Assembly (NCBI RefSeq): GCF_047654805.1
Contig: NZ_JASGIV010000001.1
Coordinates: 310,001 to 374,000 of the forward strand
DNA from: Pelomonas sp047654805
GTDB taxonomy: Bacteria > Pseudomonadota > Gammaproteobacteria > Burkholderiales > Burkholderiaceae_C
DNA length: 64,000 bases
Direction: 5' to 3'
Part shown: in pieces, positions 16,522 to 26,918 of the stretch
Numbering within the stretch: position 1 is the first letter of the stretch
Layout of the letters: each line of letters starts with the position of its first letter
Position numbers and translations under genes: made by a program
The notes under the pieces: model-generated
The model's input: only the letters and a program-made list of their open reading frames with translations
Database searches by the model: none
Told to the model about the DNA's origin: nothing

Positions 16522-19392
16522 ATGCGCTTGAAATTCTGGCCGGCCCTGGCGCTGGCTCTGTCCATTGGCGCTGCGCCGGCGCAGCCTCCGTCGGTGCCCA
16601 AGCTTCCCCCGAAGCCTGCGGTCAAGCCTGCGGCGGCCAAATCTGCGGCGCCGCCCGCCCACCCTGCCGTTCCCGCCGGCACCGGCTACCGCTTCGGCCC
16701 GGCGCCGGCCTGGGTCAAGGCACTGCCGCCGGCGCCGCCCGCCGAGGCCCGCCCCATCGCGCCGGGCGCCAAGGCGCGCCGCGAGCCACTGGTGGACATC
16801 CAGGTGCAGCTGGCATCCCGGTCAGCCACGGCCGCCTATGTGCATCTGCAGCGGGAGGCGCTGGATACGTCAACGCTGCGCGATGTCTCTGAGCCGCAGA
16901 TCAGCTTCAACCCCGCCTACCAGCAACTCGTCATCCACCAGTTGGCTGTCATCCGAGCTGGCCAGCGCCTTGACCGGCTCAAGGACGCTCGTATCGAGCT
17001 GATGCGCCGCGAGCAGCAACTGGAGCGCCAGATGATCGACGGCGTGCGCACGGCGCTGGTGGTTCTCAGCGACGTGCGAGTCGGCGACGTCGTCGACCTG
17101 GCCTACACGCTTGAGGGCGAGAACCCCATCTTCGAGGGCCGCTACTCGGCGCTGATGCAACTGGCGGCTGATGCGCCGGTCGAGCGCTTGCACCTGCGCA
17201 TCGAGGCACCCCCTGAGCGCCGGCTGGCGGTGAAGGCCATCGCCACCGACCTCGTGCCCGAGCGCTTCGACGAGGGCGGCCGCCAGGTCATCCGCGTGCA
17301 GCGCGAGCGCGTGCCGGCCGTGCCGGAGGAGGCGGCCACGCCGCCCTGGTTCAAGGTCTACCCAGCGCTGCATGTCAGCGAGTATGCGAGTTGGGCGGAG
17401 CTGGACCAGTGGGCGCAACGCCTCTTCACCGTCGAGGCGATGCCGGCCAGCATCACCGAGAAAGCTGCCGAGTTCAAGGCCCAGGGCGGCACGCCCCAAC
17501 AGCAGGTGGCGGCCGTGCTGCGCTTCGTGCAGGACGAGGTGCGCTATTTCTCAGCCTCCTTGGGCGAGAGCTCGCACCGGCCCAAGCCCGCAGGGCGCAC
17601 TCTGGCCGAACGCCTGGGCGACTGCAAGGACAAGACGCTGCTGCTCAACACCCTGCTCATCGCGATGGGCTTCGACGCCCGGCCGGCCCTGGTGTCCGTT
17701 GCGCGCAACCGTGGCATCGCCAACTATCTGCCCTCGCACGACCAGTTCGACCACGTCATCAGTCGCGTGCAGATCGGCGACGCCGTCTACTTCCTCGACC
17801 CCACGATGAACGGGCAGGGCTATTCGCTGGAGACACGCGGCTACTACCGCTATGGCGCGGCCCTGGTCGTGGGCCAGGGCGAGGCGGGGCCGCAGCCCGT
17901 CGTGCCTCCGGACTTCGCGCAGGATGCGCTGTCCTTCCGCCAGGACTGGGACTTCAGCCAGCTCGCCCGGTCGCCCCGGCTGGACACCTCCTTCAAGGCC
18001 TCCGGCCTGGCCGCCGAGCGTTGGCGCTCCAACCTTGCCACGGTCGGCCAGGAACGCCTGGCCGAGTCCATCGCTGGCGCCTATGTGCGGTTGCTACCCG
18101 GTCTCGTTGGCGTGGGCCAGCCCGAGGTGGTCGACGACCGCGAGACCAACCAGTGGGAGCTGAAGCTGCACTTCGAGCATCCCGGCATGGGCCGCTACCA
18201 GCGCGGCGCGCTGGAGCTTGAGCTTCCGGCCGCCGAGCTGATCGATGCGCTGCAGTTGCCGCCCGAGGCGCGCCGCCGCTATCCCTTCATGCTGGACCCG
18301 ACCCGCATGGCCGAGCTGCGCGTCAGCGTCAAGGGGCCGCGGGCCATCGCGTCGCCGACGCCGGCACCGCAACAACTGGCTGACAAGCATTTCTCTTTCT
18401 CCAGCCGCGTCGAGCTCAGCGGGTCGACGGTGCAGTTCGTCAGCCGCGTGGAGCGCAAGGCCGATGAGGTGCTGCCGGCCGACATGGACGGCTATCGGGA
18501 GCGTGTGGGCCGTGCCCGGCAGATGCTGGGCGCGCAGCGGCTGCGCCTGAGCCTGCTGGACCTCAAGGCGATGGAAGGCTCTTTCGCCGACGTTGACCGC
18601 CGTCTGCTCAGGTTCCGCAGCGGCGCCCGGCCCGATGCGTTGTGGCAGCTGGTGCAGACCAATGAGTTCGTCCGCCTGGCCAACAGCCAGGTGCTGGCCG
18701 AGGCCGACCCCAAGGGCCGGCTGGCGGCGCGGGCACTGGCCGAACGGGCGCAGGCCAACAACCAGCTCGGCGACTTCGACCGCGCGCTGGAGGACGCCGA
18801 CCGTGTGCTGGTCATTGAACCCGAGGGCGAGGAGGCCCAGGCGGCGCTGGAGGCCAGGGGTGTGGCTCTGGTGGGCCTGGCCCGCCCGGCCGATGCCCTG
18901 GCCGCGTTCAGCCAGCAGGCCCGGCTTGGCAATGCCGGCGGCAGTTGGCTGGGTACGGTCCACTACATGCTGGGTGACTATGCCCGCGCCGAGTCGGCAC
19001 TGCGCGACGGCGCCGCCAATGCCAGTGGCGAGGCGCGCCAGTTCATGCTGCTGTGGCTGTACCTCGCCGCCGAGCACCAGGGTGGGCGTGGCAAGGCCGC
19101 CATTGCCGATGACCTCGCCACGGCGGACATCGGCAAGTGGAGCGGCGCGCTGCTGCGCTACCTGGGCGGCAGTCTGGGCCGTGACGCGCTGCTCAAGCTC
19201 GCCCGCGAGAAGCCGGAGACCGAGAGGCTGCGCCTGGCCGAAGCCTATTTCTTCATTGGCCAGCAACTCGCTGCCCAGGGGCGCCGCGGGGAGGCCTTGC
19301 CCTGGTTCGAGCGCACGGTGGCCACGCAGGCGGTGCCCTACCGCGAATTCACGCTGGCGCAGTGGGAACTGAAGCGGGGACTGGCACCCTGA
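16522..19392 (+). CDS. exported DUF3857 / transglutaminase-like protein with TPR-like tail
   Basis: A 956-residue protein. A signal peptide is followed by a proline/alanine/lysine-rich linker (about residues 23-60), a DUF3857 domain, and a transglutaminase-like core with the full Cys-His-Asp set in 'LGDCKDKTLLLN', 'HDQFDHVISRV' and 'FLDPTMNGQG'. The last 300 residues are helical with TPR-like repeats ('ERAQANNQLGDFDRALEDAD'). Such proteins are thought to act as periplasmic proteases or cross-linking enzymes, but substrates are unknown. ATG 16522 has GGGAGGA upstream and gives the proper signal peptide. Confidence 0.87.
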   Translation: MRLKFWPALALALSIGAAPAQPPSVPKLPPKPAVKPAAAKSAAPPAHPAVPAGTGYRFGPAPAWVKALPPAPPAEARPIAPGAKARREPLVDIQVQLASRSATAAYVHLQREALDTSTLRDVSEPQISFNPAYQQLVIHQLAVIRAGQRLDRLKDARIELMRREQQLERQMIDGVRTALVVLSDVRVGDVVDLAYTLEGENPIFEGRYSALMQLAADAPVERLHLRIEAPPERRLAVKAIATDLVPERFDEGGRQVIRVQRERVPAVPEEAATPPWFKVYPALHVSEYASWAELDQWAQRLFTVEAMPASITEKAAEFKAQGGTPQQQVAAVLRFVQDEVRYFSASLGESSHRPKPAGRTLAERLGDCKDKTLLLNTLLIAMGFDARPALVSVARNRGIANYLPSHDQFDHVISRVQIGDAVYFLDPTMNGQGYSLETRGYYRYGAALVVGQGEAGPQPVVPPDFAQDALSFRQDWDFSQLARSPRLDTSFKASGLAAERWRSNLATVGQERLAESIAGAYVRLLPGLVGVGQPEVVDDRETNQWELKLHFEHPGMGRYQRGALELELPAAELIDALQLPPEARRRYPFMLDPTRMAELRVSVKGPRAIASPTPAPQQLADKHFSFSSRVELSGSTVQFVSRVERKADEVLPADMDGYRERVGRARQMLGAQRLRLSLLDLKAMEGSFADVDRRLLRFRSGARPDALWQLVQTNEFVRLANSQVLAEADPKGRLAARALAERAQANNQLGDFDRALEDADRVLVIEPEGEEAQAALEARGVALVGLARPADALAAFSQQARLGNAGGSWLGTVHYMLGDYARAESALRDGAANASGEARQFMLLWLYLAAEHQGGRGKAAIADDLATADIGKWSGALLRYLGGSLGRDALLKLAREKPETERLRLAEAYFFIGQQLAAQGRRGEALPWFERTVATQAVPYREFTLAQWELKRGLAP

Positions 19393-19401
19393 GGCCGACT
19401 C

Positions 19402-20037
19402 CTACTTCGCGTCGATCGGGAAGTCGGGGCGCAGCTGCAGCAGCATCTCGCGCGTGACATCGCCCTGCAGCGAGCAGGCTGCACGTGCGAGGCCAGGCTC
19501 GTCCTCGTAGGCTTCGATCATGAAGACGCGCTCCACGGTGGCGCGCTTGGGCGGGCCGTTCACCGTGGCTTCCTTGGCCCAGCCGGCCGCGGGCTGCTCG
19601 TGGCGCCAGATCTCGGAGCGCACGAAGTAGTCGCCCTCGGCCTCGTGGCGCAGGCGCCGCCCGTCCCAGATGATGCCCTTGAGCGCCGCAGCGATGTCGG
19701 CCGGCTTGCCGCGTACCAGGAAGCCCCAGGACACGTCGACGCCGCCCGGGATGGGCGTCAGCTCGTCCAGATAGCCCACCACCGTGAGGCCGTGCAGCTG
19801 CAACGGCTGCCCGAACATCAGTCGCCGCTGCCCCTCCTGGGTCAGGCTGGGCACGATGAAGGTGGCCGCTGCGGCACGGGGCCGGACCTCACCCTGGGGT
19901 CGCAAGGCCTGCGTCTGCTCCGCCAGCAACTGGAAGAAGCCGGCATCGCAGCGGGACAGGCCGGCCATGAGCCCGCCCTGGGCGCTGGCGGCCTTGGCGG
20001 CGCCGGCCAGGGCCAGGCTGCAAAGGAGTCGTCGCAT
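19402..20037 (-). CDS. exported hypothetical protein
   Basis: A 211-residue protein with a signal peptide (cleaved near ASA-QGG). GGAG lies eight bases before the ATG. The mature part looks like a compact alpha/beta domain with three cysteines, one in 'GLSRCDAGFFQLL' and another near the C-terminus in 'ARAACSLQG'. A 'LTPIPGGVDVSWGFLVRGKP' segment suggests beta strands. I do not recognise the family. It is convergent with the DUF3857 gene (nine-base gap) and lies downstream of the histidine phosphatase on the same strand, 41 bases away, so the two may share a transcript. Confidence 0.7.
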   Translation of the reverse strand: MRRLLCSLALAGAAKAASAQGGLMAGLSRCDAGFFQLLAEQTQALRPQGEVRPRAAAATFIVPSLTQEGQRRLMFGQPLQLHGLTVVGYLDELTPIPGGVDVSWGFLVRGKPADIAAALKGIIWDGRRLRHEAEGDYFVRSEIWRHEQPAAGWAKEATVNGPPKRATVERVFMIEAYEDEPGLARAACSLQGDVTREMLLQLRPDFPIDAK

Positions 20038-20078
20038 GGAGTCTCCCAGGGATGTTTGTGCGTCGATTGTGGAGCGGG

Positions 20079-20603
20079 TCAGAGGCAGCCCGCCGATGGC
20101 GGGGCGCTGGGTGCGCCATAGCTCAGCTGCATCCAGCCGGCACCGGGGCGCAGCAAGAAGATGTGGTTGAAGCTGGTCTCGCAGATCTCGGGCAGTTGCG
20201 GCCCGCCCAGTGCGGCAAGGATGGCCGGCACCGTGTTGCTGTGGCCCACCACGAGGACAGTGCCAGTCTGCGCGCGCACGGCCTCGGCCACCGCCTGCAC
20301 ATGACTGGCCGCGCCACCGCGCCTGGCCTCGATGGCCAGGGGCTGCAGGCCCAGCGCCTGGGCAAGCGGTGCCGCGGTGTCGCGGGTGCGGCGGAACTGT
20401 GTCGTCAGGATGGCGTCGACCCGGGTGCCGGCCAGTGCCTGGGCCAGCGCCCTGGCGCGCTGCTCACCTTCGGGCGATAGAGCGGGATCGGCCGCCGGCT
20501 CGGCGGCGCGCTCGGCATGGCGTACGAGGATGACGAGGTCGGGCATGGCGTGGGCGGGCAGGGCCAGTGCGGCGGCGAGGATCGAGGCGAGTAAAGCGTT
20601 CAT
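20079..20603 (-). CDS. exported histidine phosphatase family protein
   Basis: A 174-residue protein with an N-terminal signal (MNALLASILAAALALPAHA) and a short histidine-phosphatase (phosphoglycerate-mutase fold) domain. The catalytic histidine lies in 'VILVRHAERA', the second in 'LVVGHSNTVPAIL', with 'LTTQFRRTRDTAAPLA' between. The size is close to SixA-like members rather than to true phosphoglycerate mutases. The signal peptide places it in the periplasm, where it may remove phosphate from small molecules or proteins; the substrate is unknown. The start at 20603 diverges from lolC with an 88-base gap. Confidence 0.85.
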   Translation of the reverse strand: MNALLASILAAALALPAHAMPDLVILVRHAERAAEPAADPALSPEGEQRARALAQALAGTRVDAILTTQFRRTRDTAAPLAQALGLQPLAIEARRGGAASHVQAVAEAVRAQTGTVLVVGHSNTVPAILAALGGPQLPEICETSFNHIFLLRPGAGWMQLSYGAPSAPPSAGCL

Positions 20604-20691
20604 TGCAGTTTCAAGCAAGGGCCTGACCCATTGTCATGGCGCCTCGCCAGTTACCATCCCGGCCCCATGCCGTACGTCTTTGCACCGTCCC

Positions 20692-21940
20692 ATGCCGCTG
20701 CCGTTTGAACTCCAGGTCGGCTGGCGCTACACGCGCGCCGGGCGCGGCGGGCGGCGCAACCGCTTCATCAGCTTCATTTCCGGCGCGTCCATCCTGGGCA
20801 TCGCGCTGGGCGTGGCGGCGCTCATCATCGTGCTGTCGGTGATGAACGGCTTCCAGCGCGAGGTGCGTGACCGCATGCTCAACGTCATCGCCCACGTCGA
20901 GCTGCTGGACTATGCCGGTCAGGCCCTGCCGGATTGGCAGGCCACCGCCGCCAAGGCGCGACTGAATCCCGAAGTCATCGGCGCGGCGCCCTTCATCGCC
21001 AGCCAGGGGCTGATTGCCCGTGGCGAAGACATGCGAGGTGCCGTGCTGCGCGGCATTTCGCCGGCCGAAGAGGCCACGGTCACGGCGCTGGGCGCCCAGC
21101 TCAAGGACGGCGCCTTCGCCCAGTTGCAGCCAGGCGCCTGGAACATCGTGCTGGGCGCGGAGCTGGCGCGTCAGCTGGGCGTGCGCGAGGGCGACAAGAT
21201 CACCGTCGTCGCGCCTGGTGGCCAGGTCACGCCGGCCGGCGTCGTGCCGCGGCTGAAGAGCTTCAACGTCGTAGGCACCTTCAGTGCCGGCCACTACGAG
21301 TACGACTCGGGCCTGGCACTAATGCATGTGGACGATGCGGCCAAGCTGTTCCGTACCGGTGGGCCCACCGGCGTACAACTCAAGCTGCGCGACGTGCATG
21401 AGGCCCGCCGTGTCGCGGCAGAGCTGGGGCAGGTCATGGGGCCGGACATCCTCGTGCGCGACTGGACCCGCTCCAACGCCAACTGGTTCGACGCCGTGCA
21501 GATCGAGAAGCGCCTGATGAGCATCATCCTGACGCTGATCGTCGCGGTCGCGGCCTTCAACCTCGTCTCCACGCTGGTGATGACGGTGACCGACAAGCAA
21601 AGCGACATCGCCATCCTGCGTACGCTGGGCGCCAGCCCGCGCTCCATCATGGGCGTGTTCATCGTGCAGGGCGCCGTGGCCGGCGTCATCGGCACGCTGT
21701 CGGGCGTGGGTCTGGGCCTGCTGGTGGCCTGCAACATCGACGTCATCGTGCCCACCATCGAGCGGTTGCTCAACGTCAGCTTCCTGCCTGGCAGCATCTA
21801 CGTCATTAGCCAGATGCCCAGCGATCCGCAGCAGGGTGACATCATCCCCATTGCCCTCGTGTCGCTGACCCTGTCCTTCCTCGCCACGCTCTACCCGAGC
21901 TGGCGCGCCAGCCGCGTGCAGCCGGCGGAGGCGCTGCGCT

Positions 21941-21948
<8 letters not shown>
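20692..21948 (+). CDS. lolC: lipoprotein-releasing ABC permease LolC/LolE
   Basis: A 418-residue inner-membrane permease. It has an N-terminal 'ELQVGWRYTRAG' amphipathic start, one membrane helix ('FISFISGASILGIALGVAAL'), a large periplasmic MacB-like domain, and three C-terminal helices (about residues 275-410). The closing 'PSWRASRVQPAEALRYE' is typical of the LolCE family. With LolD it forms the complex that releases lipoproteins from the inner membrane to LolA. Only one permease gene is present here, which suggests a LolF-like or homodimeric arrangement unless another copy lies elsewhere. It overlaps lolD by eight bases. Confidence 0.92.
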
Positions 21949-22623
<675 letters not shown>

Positions 22624-22627
<4 letters not shown>

Positions 22628-23478
22628 ATCCGAGTTTCGTCCTCAAGCTCTCCTGCCCCGACCGCGCCGGCATCGTGCACGCCGTCACCGGCGTGCTGCT
22701 GCAGCAGGGCGGCAACATCATCACCTCCCACCAGCACGGCGATGCGGACCATGCGCGCTTTTTCATGCGCATCGAGTTCGAGGCCCAGGCCGAGGAGTCT
22801 GCGCTGCAGGCCGCCTTCCAGCCGCTGGCCCAGGAGTTCGGCATGGACTGGGAGCTGGTGGCGCGCGCCCGCAAGACGCGCGTGCTGCTGCTTGTGTCCA
22901 AGCTGGGCCACTGCCTGAACGATCTGCTGTTCCGCGTGCAGACCGGGCACCTGCCCATCGAGATTCCGGCCATCGTGTCCAACCACCGCGACTTCTACCA
23001 GCTCGCGGCCTCGCACAACATTCCCTTCCACCACTTCCCGCTGCTGGGTGGCACGCCGGCGCAGAAGGCGGCCCAGGAGGCCAAGATCCGCGAAGTGGTG
23101 GCGGAGAACAGGATCGATCTCGTTGTGCTGGCCCGCTACATGCAGATACTGTCGCCGGAGCTGTGCCGCGATCTGTCTGGCAAGGCCATCAACATCCACC
23201 ACAGCTTCCTGCCCAGCTTCAAGGGCGCCAAGCCCTACCATCAGGCCTACGAGCGCGGTGTGAAGCTGATCGGCGCGACGGCCCACTACGTGACCAGTGA
23301 CCTCGACGAAGGTCCCATCATCGAGCAGGAAGTCGCGCGCATCGACCACAGCATGCCGCCCGAGCAGTTGGTGGGCATAGGCCGTGACATGGAGTGCGTG
23401 GCGCTGGCCCGGGCCATTCAGTGGCATGCCGAACATCGGGTGCTGCTGAACGGCAACCGCACGGTCGTCTTCCGCTGA
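22624..23478 (+). CDS. purU: formyltetrahydrofolate deformylase
   Basis: A 284-residue enzyme with an N-terminal ACT domain ('LKLSCPDRAGIVHAVTGVLL') and a C-terminal formyltransferase fold. The catalytic triad motifs are visible in 'AIVSNHRDF', 'INIHHSFLPSFKGAKPYHQA' and 'TAHYVTSDLDEGPIIEQ'. It splits 10-formyl-THF into THF and formate and so balances the one-carbon pool. It starts with an ATGA overlap with lolD and is followed by tatD fifteen bases later. No functional tie to lipoprotein export is apparent; the grouping looks like an operon of convenience. Confidence 0.95.
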
Positions 23479-23492
23479 GCTACAACGAGGGC

Positions 23493-24311
23493 ATGTGGAT
23501 CGACACCCACTGCCACCTTGACGCGGCCGAGTTCGACGCGGACCGTGACGCCGTCGTCGCGCGCGCCCGGGCGGCGGGCGTTGCGCACATCGTCATCCCC
23601 GCCGTTGCCGCGGCCAATTTCGACACGGTGCGGCTGCTCGCCATCCAGCACGGCTTCGCATACGCGCTGGGCATCCATCCGCTGTACGTGATGCGGGCCG
23701 GGGCAGGTGATCTCGACGTCTTGGCCGAGGCACTGGAAACCCACCGGATCGACCCGCGGTTGGTGGCCGTCGGCGAGATCGGGCTGGACTATTTCGTCGA
23801 GGGCATCCGCCCCGACATCCAGCAGCATTTCTACGTCGAGCAGCTCAAGCTCGCCAAGCGTGCTGGCCTGCCGGTGCTGCTGCACGTACGCAAGAGCGCT
23901 GACCAGTTGCTGGCTGGCCTGCGCCGTGTCGGCTTCCCCCACGGCGGAATCGCCCATGCCTTCAACGGCAGCGAGCAGCAGGCCAATGCCTTCATCGAGC
24001 TGGGCTTCAAGCTGGGCTTCGGCGGAACGCTGACCTTCGAGCGCTCGCTGCAGATCCGTCGCATCGCGGCCAGCGTGCCCGAGACGGCACTGGTCATGGA
24101 GACCGACGCGCCGGACATCCCGCCTCAGTGGCTCTACAAGACGGCGGCTGAGCGGGAGGCTGCGCCGGGCCAGGCCCGCAACGAATCGGCCGAGTTGCCG
24201 CGGATCGCGCTGAGCCTGGCCGGGCTGCGCGGCTGGACGCTGGAGAAGACCGCCGCCATGACGGCTGCCAACGCACGCGCCGCATTGCCGCGGCTGGCCA
24301 GCAGCTCCTAG
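23493..24311 (+). CDS. tatD: TatD-family metal-dependent hydrolase
   Basis: A 272-residue TIM-barrel hydrolase with the metal ligands in 'WIDTHCHLD', 'AVGEIGLDYF' (Glu), 'LPVLLHVRKS', 'GIAHAFNGS' and 'METDAPDIPP'. TatD proteins are Mg-dependent 3'-5' DNases and quality-control nucleases. A TACAAC hexamer sits six bases before ATG 23493, which could act as a -10 box for a leaderless transcript. The stop codon shares a CTAG with the stop of the convergent gene on the minus strand. Confidence 0.92.
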   Translation: MWIDTHCHLDAAEFDADRDAVVARARAAGVAHIVIPAVAAANFDTVRLLAIQHGFAYALGIHPLYVMRAGAGDLDVLAEALETHRIDPRLVAVGEIGLDYFVEGIRPDIQQHFYVEQLKLAKRAGLPVLLHVRKSADQLLAGLRRVGFPHGGIAHAFNGSEQQANAFIELGFKLGFGGTLTFERSLQIRRIAASVPETALVMETDAPDIPPQWLYKTAAEREAAPGQARNESAELPRIALSLAGLRGWTLEKTAAMTAANARAALPRLASSS

Positions 24312-24673
24312 TAGTTGCCCATCCGGGTGTTGAGCTTCAACACGTATTCCTCGTCGGTCTCCGCCGGCCGGCAGCGCAGGCCGTCCAGCACGTCGCGAGC
24401 GGCGCGCCTGGCGTCCCGGGATGCCAGGCCCCCCTCCACGCGGGTGTTCTCGATGGTGCCATCGGCCTTGACCAGGAAACGGACGACGAAGTCGAAGTCG
24501 CCGACGGGCATCTTCCTCAACTTGTCGAAGCGCGGAGGCGGACAGCGGCCCTTGGGCGGGCCGACAGGTTCGGAAGCCGAGCTGGCGACGGGAGCGGCCG
24601 TGGCGACGTCGGGTTCGGCGGCCTGGCAGGCCAGCGCCGCCATGAGGGCCGGAAGCAAGAGAGCGTTCTTCAC
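24308..24673 (-). CDS. small exported TonB-C-like protein
   Basis: A 121-residue protein starting at GTG 24673, with a signal peptide (cleaved near CQA-AEP) and a low-complexity Ala/Ser/Pro linker. The C-terminal domain contains 'FDFVVRFLVKADGTIENTRV' and 'LRCRPAETDEEYVL'. The pattern of a beta-hairpin 'VxFxVxxDGxIxxxxV' is that of TonB C-terminal-like domains, but no membrane anchor or proline-rich spanning part of a real TonB is present. It may be a periplasmic protein of its own with an energy-transducer-like fold. Its role is unknown. Confidence 0.65.
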   Translation of the reverse strand: MKNALLLPALMAALACQAAEPDVATAAPVASSASEPVGPPKGRCPPPRFDKLRKMPVGDFDFVVRFLVKADGTIENTRVEGGLASRDARRAARDVLDGLRCRPAETDEEYVLKLNTRMGNY

Positions 24674-24689
24674 CGAGGGGCCGCGCCTT

Positions 24690-25511
24690 CTATCCGCTAA
24701 AATTCAATGTTAGCTCAACGCGATCGCCCACGTCGAGCCGGCCGGCGCCGCTGCCGCTGGCATAGATACCGAACTGCACCGCTGCACCGGGCGCTCGCTC
24801 GGCGCTGAGCCGGATCAGCGCGTCAAGGGCCGGCGGCTGGGGCTTGCCGCTGGCTGGGTCGACGGTAGGCACCACGCAGCGCACGCAGGGCGAAGTGCGG
24901 CGTAGCGTCGGCCCGCCCACGATGCGGGCCTCAATGAGAATGTCCTCGATGAAGGGAGGCAGCTCGCCGCCGTCTTCCGCGTGTAGAAGCAGGTTGGCGC
25001 GGGTGCGTTCGGCGGGCCGGTTCAGCGGTTGCGCCAGGGCCTCGCGCCAGGCGCGCAACGAGCCGTCGCCGACGAGATGCAGCGCATTCGGAGCCAGGCT
25101 TCGCCGGGCTTCCGTGCTCAGGCGCACCAGGCGCAGGCGTTCGCCGGTCGTTGCACGCAGCAGCGCGGCCGCGTCATCGCCGGCATCCCAGCCCTGCAAG
25201 GTGTCGAAGCCCTGGTGCTCGCCGTTCCATGCGCGGATCTCGATCGCCTCGCCAGCGGTGGCAGTCACGCCCAGCACGCGGCCTTGGGCCTGGAGCTCCA
25301 GGCCATCATCCGCGAGCCGGGCGCAGACGAGGGCCAGGCGCGGCTGGGCGCCCATCCAGGTCAGTTCCCCGGCGGCGTCGACGATGCCCCAGCCGCGGTC
25401 ACCCTCGGGCCGGCCGTCGGCGTCCAGCTCCAGCCGTTCCACCGGTTCGCCGGCGCAGGACTTGACCGGGTAGCGCCACAGCGCGGCGATGCGTGCGACG
25501 AGGTCGGCCAC
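24690..25511 (-). CDS. MOSC domain protein (YcbX-like)
   Basis: A 273-residue protein with the MOSC N-terminal beta-barrel ('IAALWRYPVKSCAGEPVERL') and the MOSC core ('NLLLHAEDGGELPPFIEDIL' and 'TSPCVRCVVPTVDPASGK'). The conserved cysteine in 'PCVRCVVP' is the one that can bind the molybdenum cofactor in mARC/YcbX enzymes, which reduce N-hydroxylated compounds. It lacks the C-terminal 2Fe-2S domain of full YcbX, so electrons would have to come from a partner protein. The start is GTG 25511. The mscS stop lies fifteen bases upstream, so the two may be co-transcribed. Confidence 0.87.
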   Translation of the reverse strand: MADLVARIAALWRYPVKSCAGEPVERLELDADGRPEGDRGWGIVDAAGELTWMGAQPRLALVCARLADDGLELQAQGRVLGVTATAGEAIEIRAWNGEHQGFDTLQGWDAGDDAAALLRATTGERLRLVRLSTEARRSLAPNALHLVGDGSLRAWREALAQPLNRPAERTRANLLLHAEDGGELPPFIEDILIEARIVGGPTLRRTSPCVRCVVPTVDPASGKPQPPALDALIRLSAERAPGAAVQFGIYASGSGAGRLDVGDRVELTLNFSG

Positions 25512-25526
25512 GGGACCGCCGGCATG

Positions 25527-26339
25527 TCAGCGGTTGCGCGGCGCGATGGGCGTTTCGGGCACCGGATAGCCGGCTGCGCCGAAGGTCGCGACCACGGCCT
25601 TGTGCACGTCGAAGTAGACCTGCCAGTAGTGGTCGGTATGGCAGTAGGGACGCACGCACAGCAGTGGGCCTTCGGGGGTGAACTGCAGGATCTCGATGTC
25701 GGGCGGCGGCTGCGTCATCACGTTGGGGATGGCGGCGATGGCGGGTCGCAGTCGCGCGATGGCGTCCAGCGGGTCCACGCTGTTGGCGACCTTGGCAAGG
25801 CAGTCCACGCGACGATGGGGCAGAGTTGAGAAATTCTGGATGGCGCCGCTGAAGATGGTGTTGTTGCCGACGATGGTCTGCACGTTGTCGGGCGTGGTGA
25901 TGGTGGTGCCGAAGAGGCCTATCTCGGCCACCGTGCCAGTCACGCCGCCGGCCTGAACGAAATCACCCACCTTGAACGGCCGCAGCACCTGCATGAAGAC
26001 GCCGGCCGCGAAGTGCGTCAGCAATCCGCCCCAGGCCGTGCCGATGGCCAGGCCGGCGCCGGCCAGCAGCGCGGCGAAGGAGGTGGTCTTGACGCCGAAG
26101 ATGTCCAGGATCGCGAGGATGAGGACGACATTGAGCAACACGCTGAGGATGGAGCGCAGATAGGCGGCCAGCGTGGAGTCGATGCGCTGGCCGCGCGCCA
26201 GCGCCGCCGTGAAGATGCGCAGCGCCAGCGAGATCAGCCAGCGACCCACGACCCAGGCGGCGATGGCGGCTAGCACCTTGAGGCCGAAATCAACCCCCTG
26301 GGTGCTGAGAAACTGCCAGATGGCTTCCGTGTTCATCAT
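25527..26339 (-). CDS. mscS: small-conductance mechanosensitive channel MscS
   Basis: A 270-residue MscS channel of the usual size. It has three N-terminal membrane helices, the pore helix 'SFAALLAGAGLAIGTAWGGLL' (residues about 85-105) and the beta domain 'PFKVGDFVQAGGVTGTVAEIGLFGTTITT', here named by residues 120-150. 'VGNNTIFSGAIQNFS' follows, then the cytoplasmic alpha-beta cage. It opens when the membrane is stretched and protects against osmotic downshock. The ATG pair at 26339 has GGGAG seven bases upstream. It diverges from the glycosylase gene with a twelve-base gap, which leaves little room for two separate promoters. Confidence 0.93.
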   Translation of the reverse strand: MMNTEAIWQFLSTQGVDFGLKVLAAIAAWVVGRWLISLALRIFTAALARGQRIDSTLAAYLRSILSVLLNVVLILAILDIFGVKTTSFAALLAGAGLAIGTAWGGLLTHFAAGVFMQVLRPFKVGDFVQAGGVTGTVAEIGLFGTTITTPDNVQTIVGNNTIFSGAIQNFSTLPHRRVDCLAKVANSVDPLDAIARLRPAIAAIPNVMTQPPPDIEILQFTPEGPLLCVRPYCHTDHYWQVYFDVHKAVVATFGAAGYPVPETPIAPRNR

Positions 26340-26351
26340 TCGTCGCTCCCT

Positions 26352-26909
26352 TTGAAGACCCCCACATCCTCTCAATCCGGCGCCACGGGTGCCAATCCCG
26401 TAAACCCCAAGCCCGCGCGGCTGCGCGGCCTGGCACCCCTGTTCGACGGGCAGGCCCGGCTGCTGGTGCTGGGCAGCTTCCCTGGCATGGCTTCTCTGCA
26501 GGCGGCGCAGTACTACGCCCACCCGCGCAACGCCTTCTGGCCACTGATGGGGGCGCTGCTGGAGCATTCCGGGCTGGCGGCGCTGCCCTACGCCGAGCGG
26601 CTGGACGCGCTGCGGCGACATCACGTCGCGCTGTGGGACGCCGTGGCTGCCTGCCGTCGCGAGGGCAGCCTGGACACAGCCATAGAGGCCGCCGAACCCA
26701 GCGACCTGGCCGCGCTTGTTGCCCGCTTGCCGAAGTTGCGTGCCATCGCGTGCAACGGCGCGCTGGCCCACAAGCAGACGCTTCTGGCGTTGGGCGAGCC
26801 TGGCCTGCCGGTGCTGCGCCTGCCGTCCACGAGTCCGGCGCATGCTGGCTTGAGCCTGGCCGACAAGATCGCTGCCTGGCGGACCGGGTTGGCACCGTAT
26901 CTGGCCTAG
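26352..26909 (+). CDS. DNA-deoxyinosine glycosylase (UDG superfamily)
   Basis: A 185-residue protein of the uracil-DNA glycosylase superfamily, hypoxanthine-DNA glycosylase branch. It has the active-site loop 'VLGSFPGMASL', the 'QYYAHPRNAFWPLM' block that holds the base, and the DNA-binding 'LPSTSPAHAGLS' loop. It removes deaminated bases such as hypoxanthine from DNA. The start is uncertain: the frame opens at TTG 26352, no ATG precedes the conserved region, and no clear ribosome binding site is visible. The homologous part begins about residue 24. Confidence 0.85.
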   Translation: MKTPTSSQSGATGANPVNPKPARLRGLAPLFDGQARLLVLGSFPGMASLQAAQYYAHPRNAFWPLMGALLEHSGLAALPYAERLDALRRHHVALWDAVAACRREGSLDTAIEAAEPSDLAALVARLPKLRAIACNGALAHKQTLLALGEPGLPVLRLPSTSPAHAGLSLADKIAAWRTGLAPYLA

Positions 26910-26918
26910 GATGCATTC

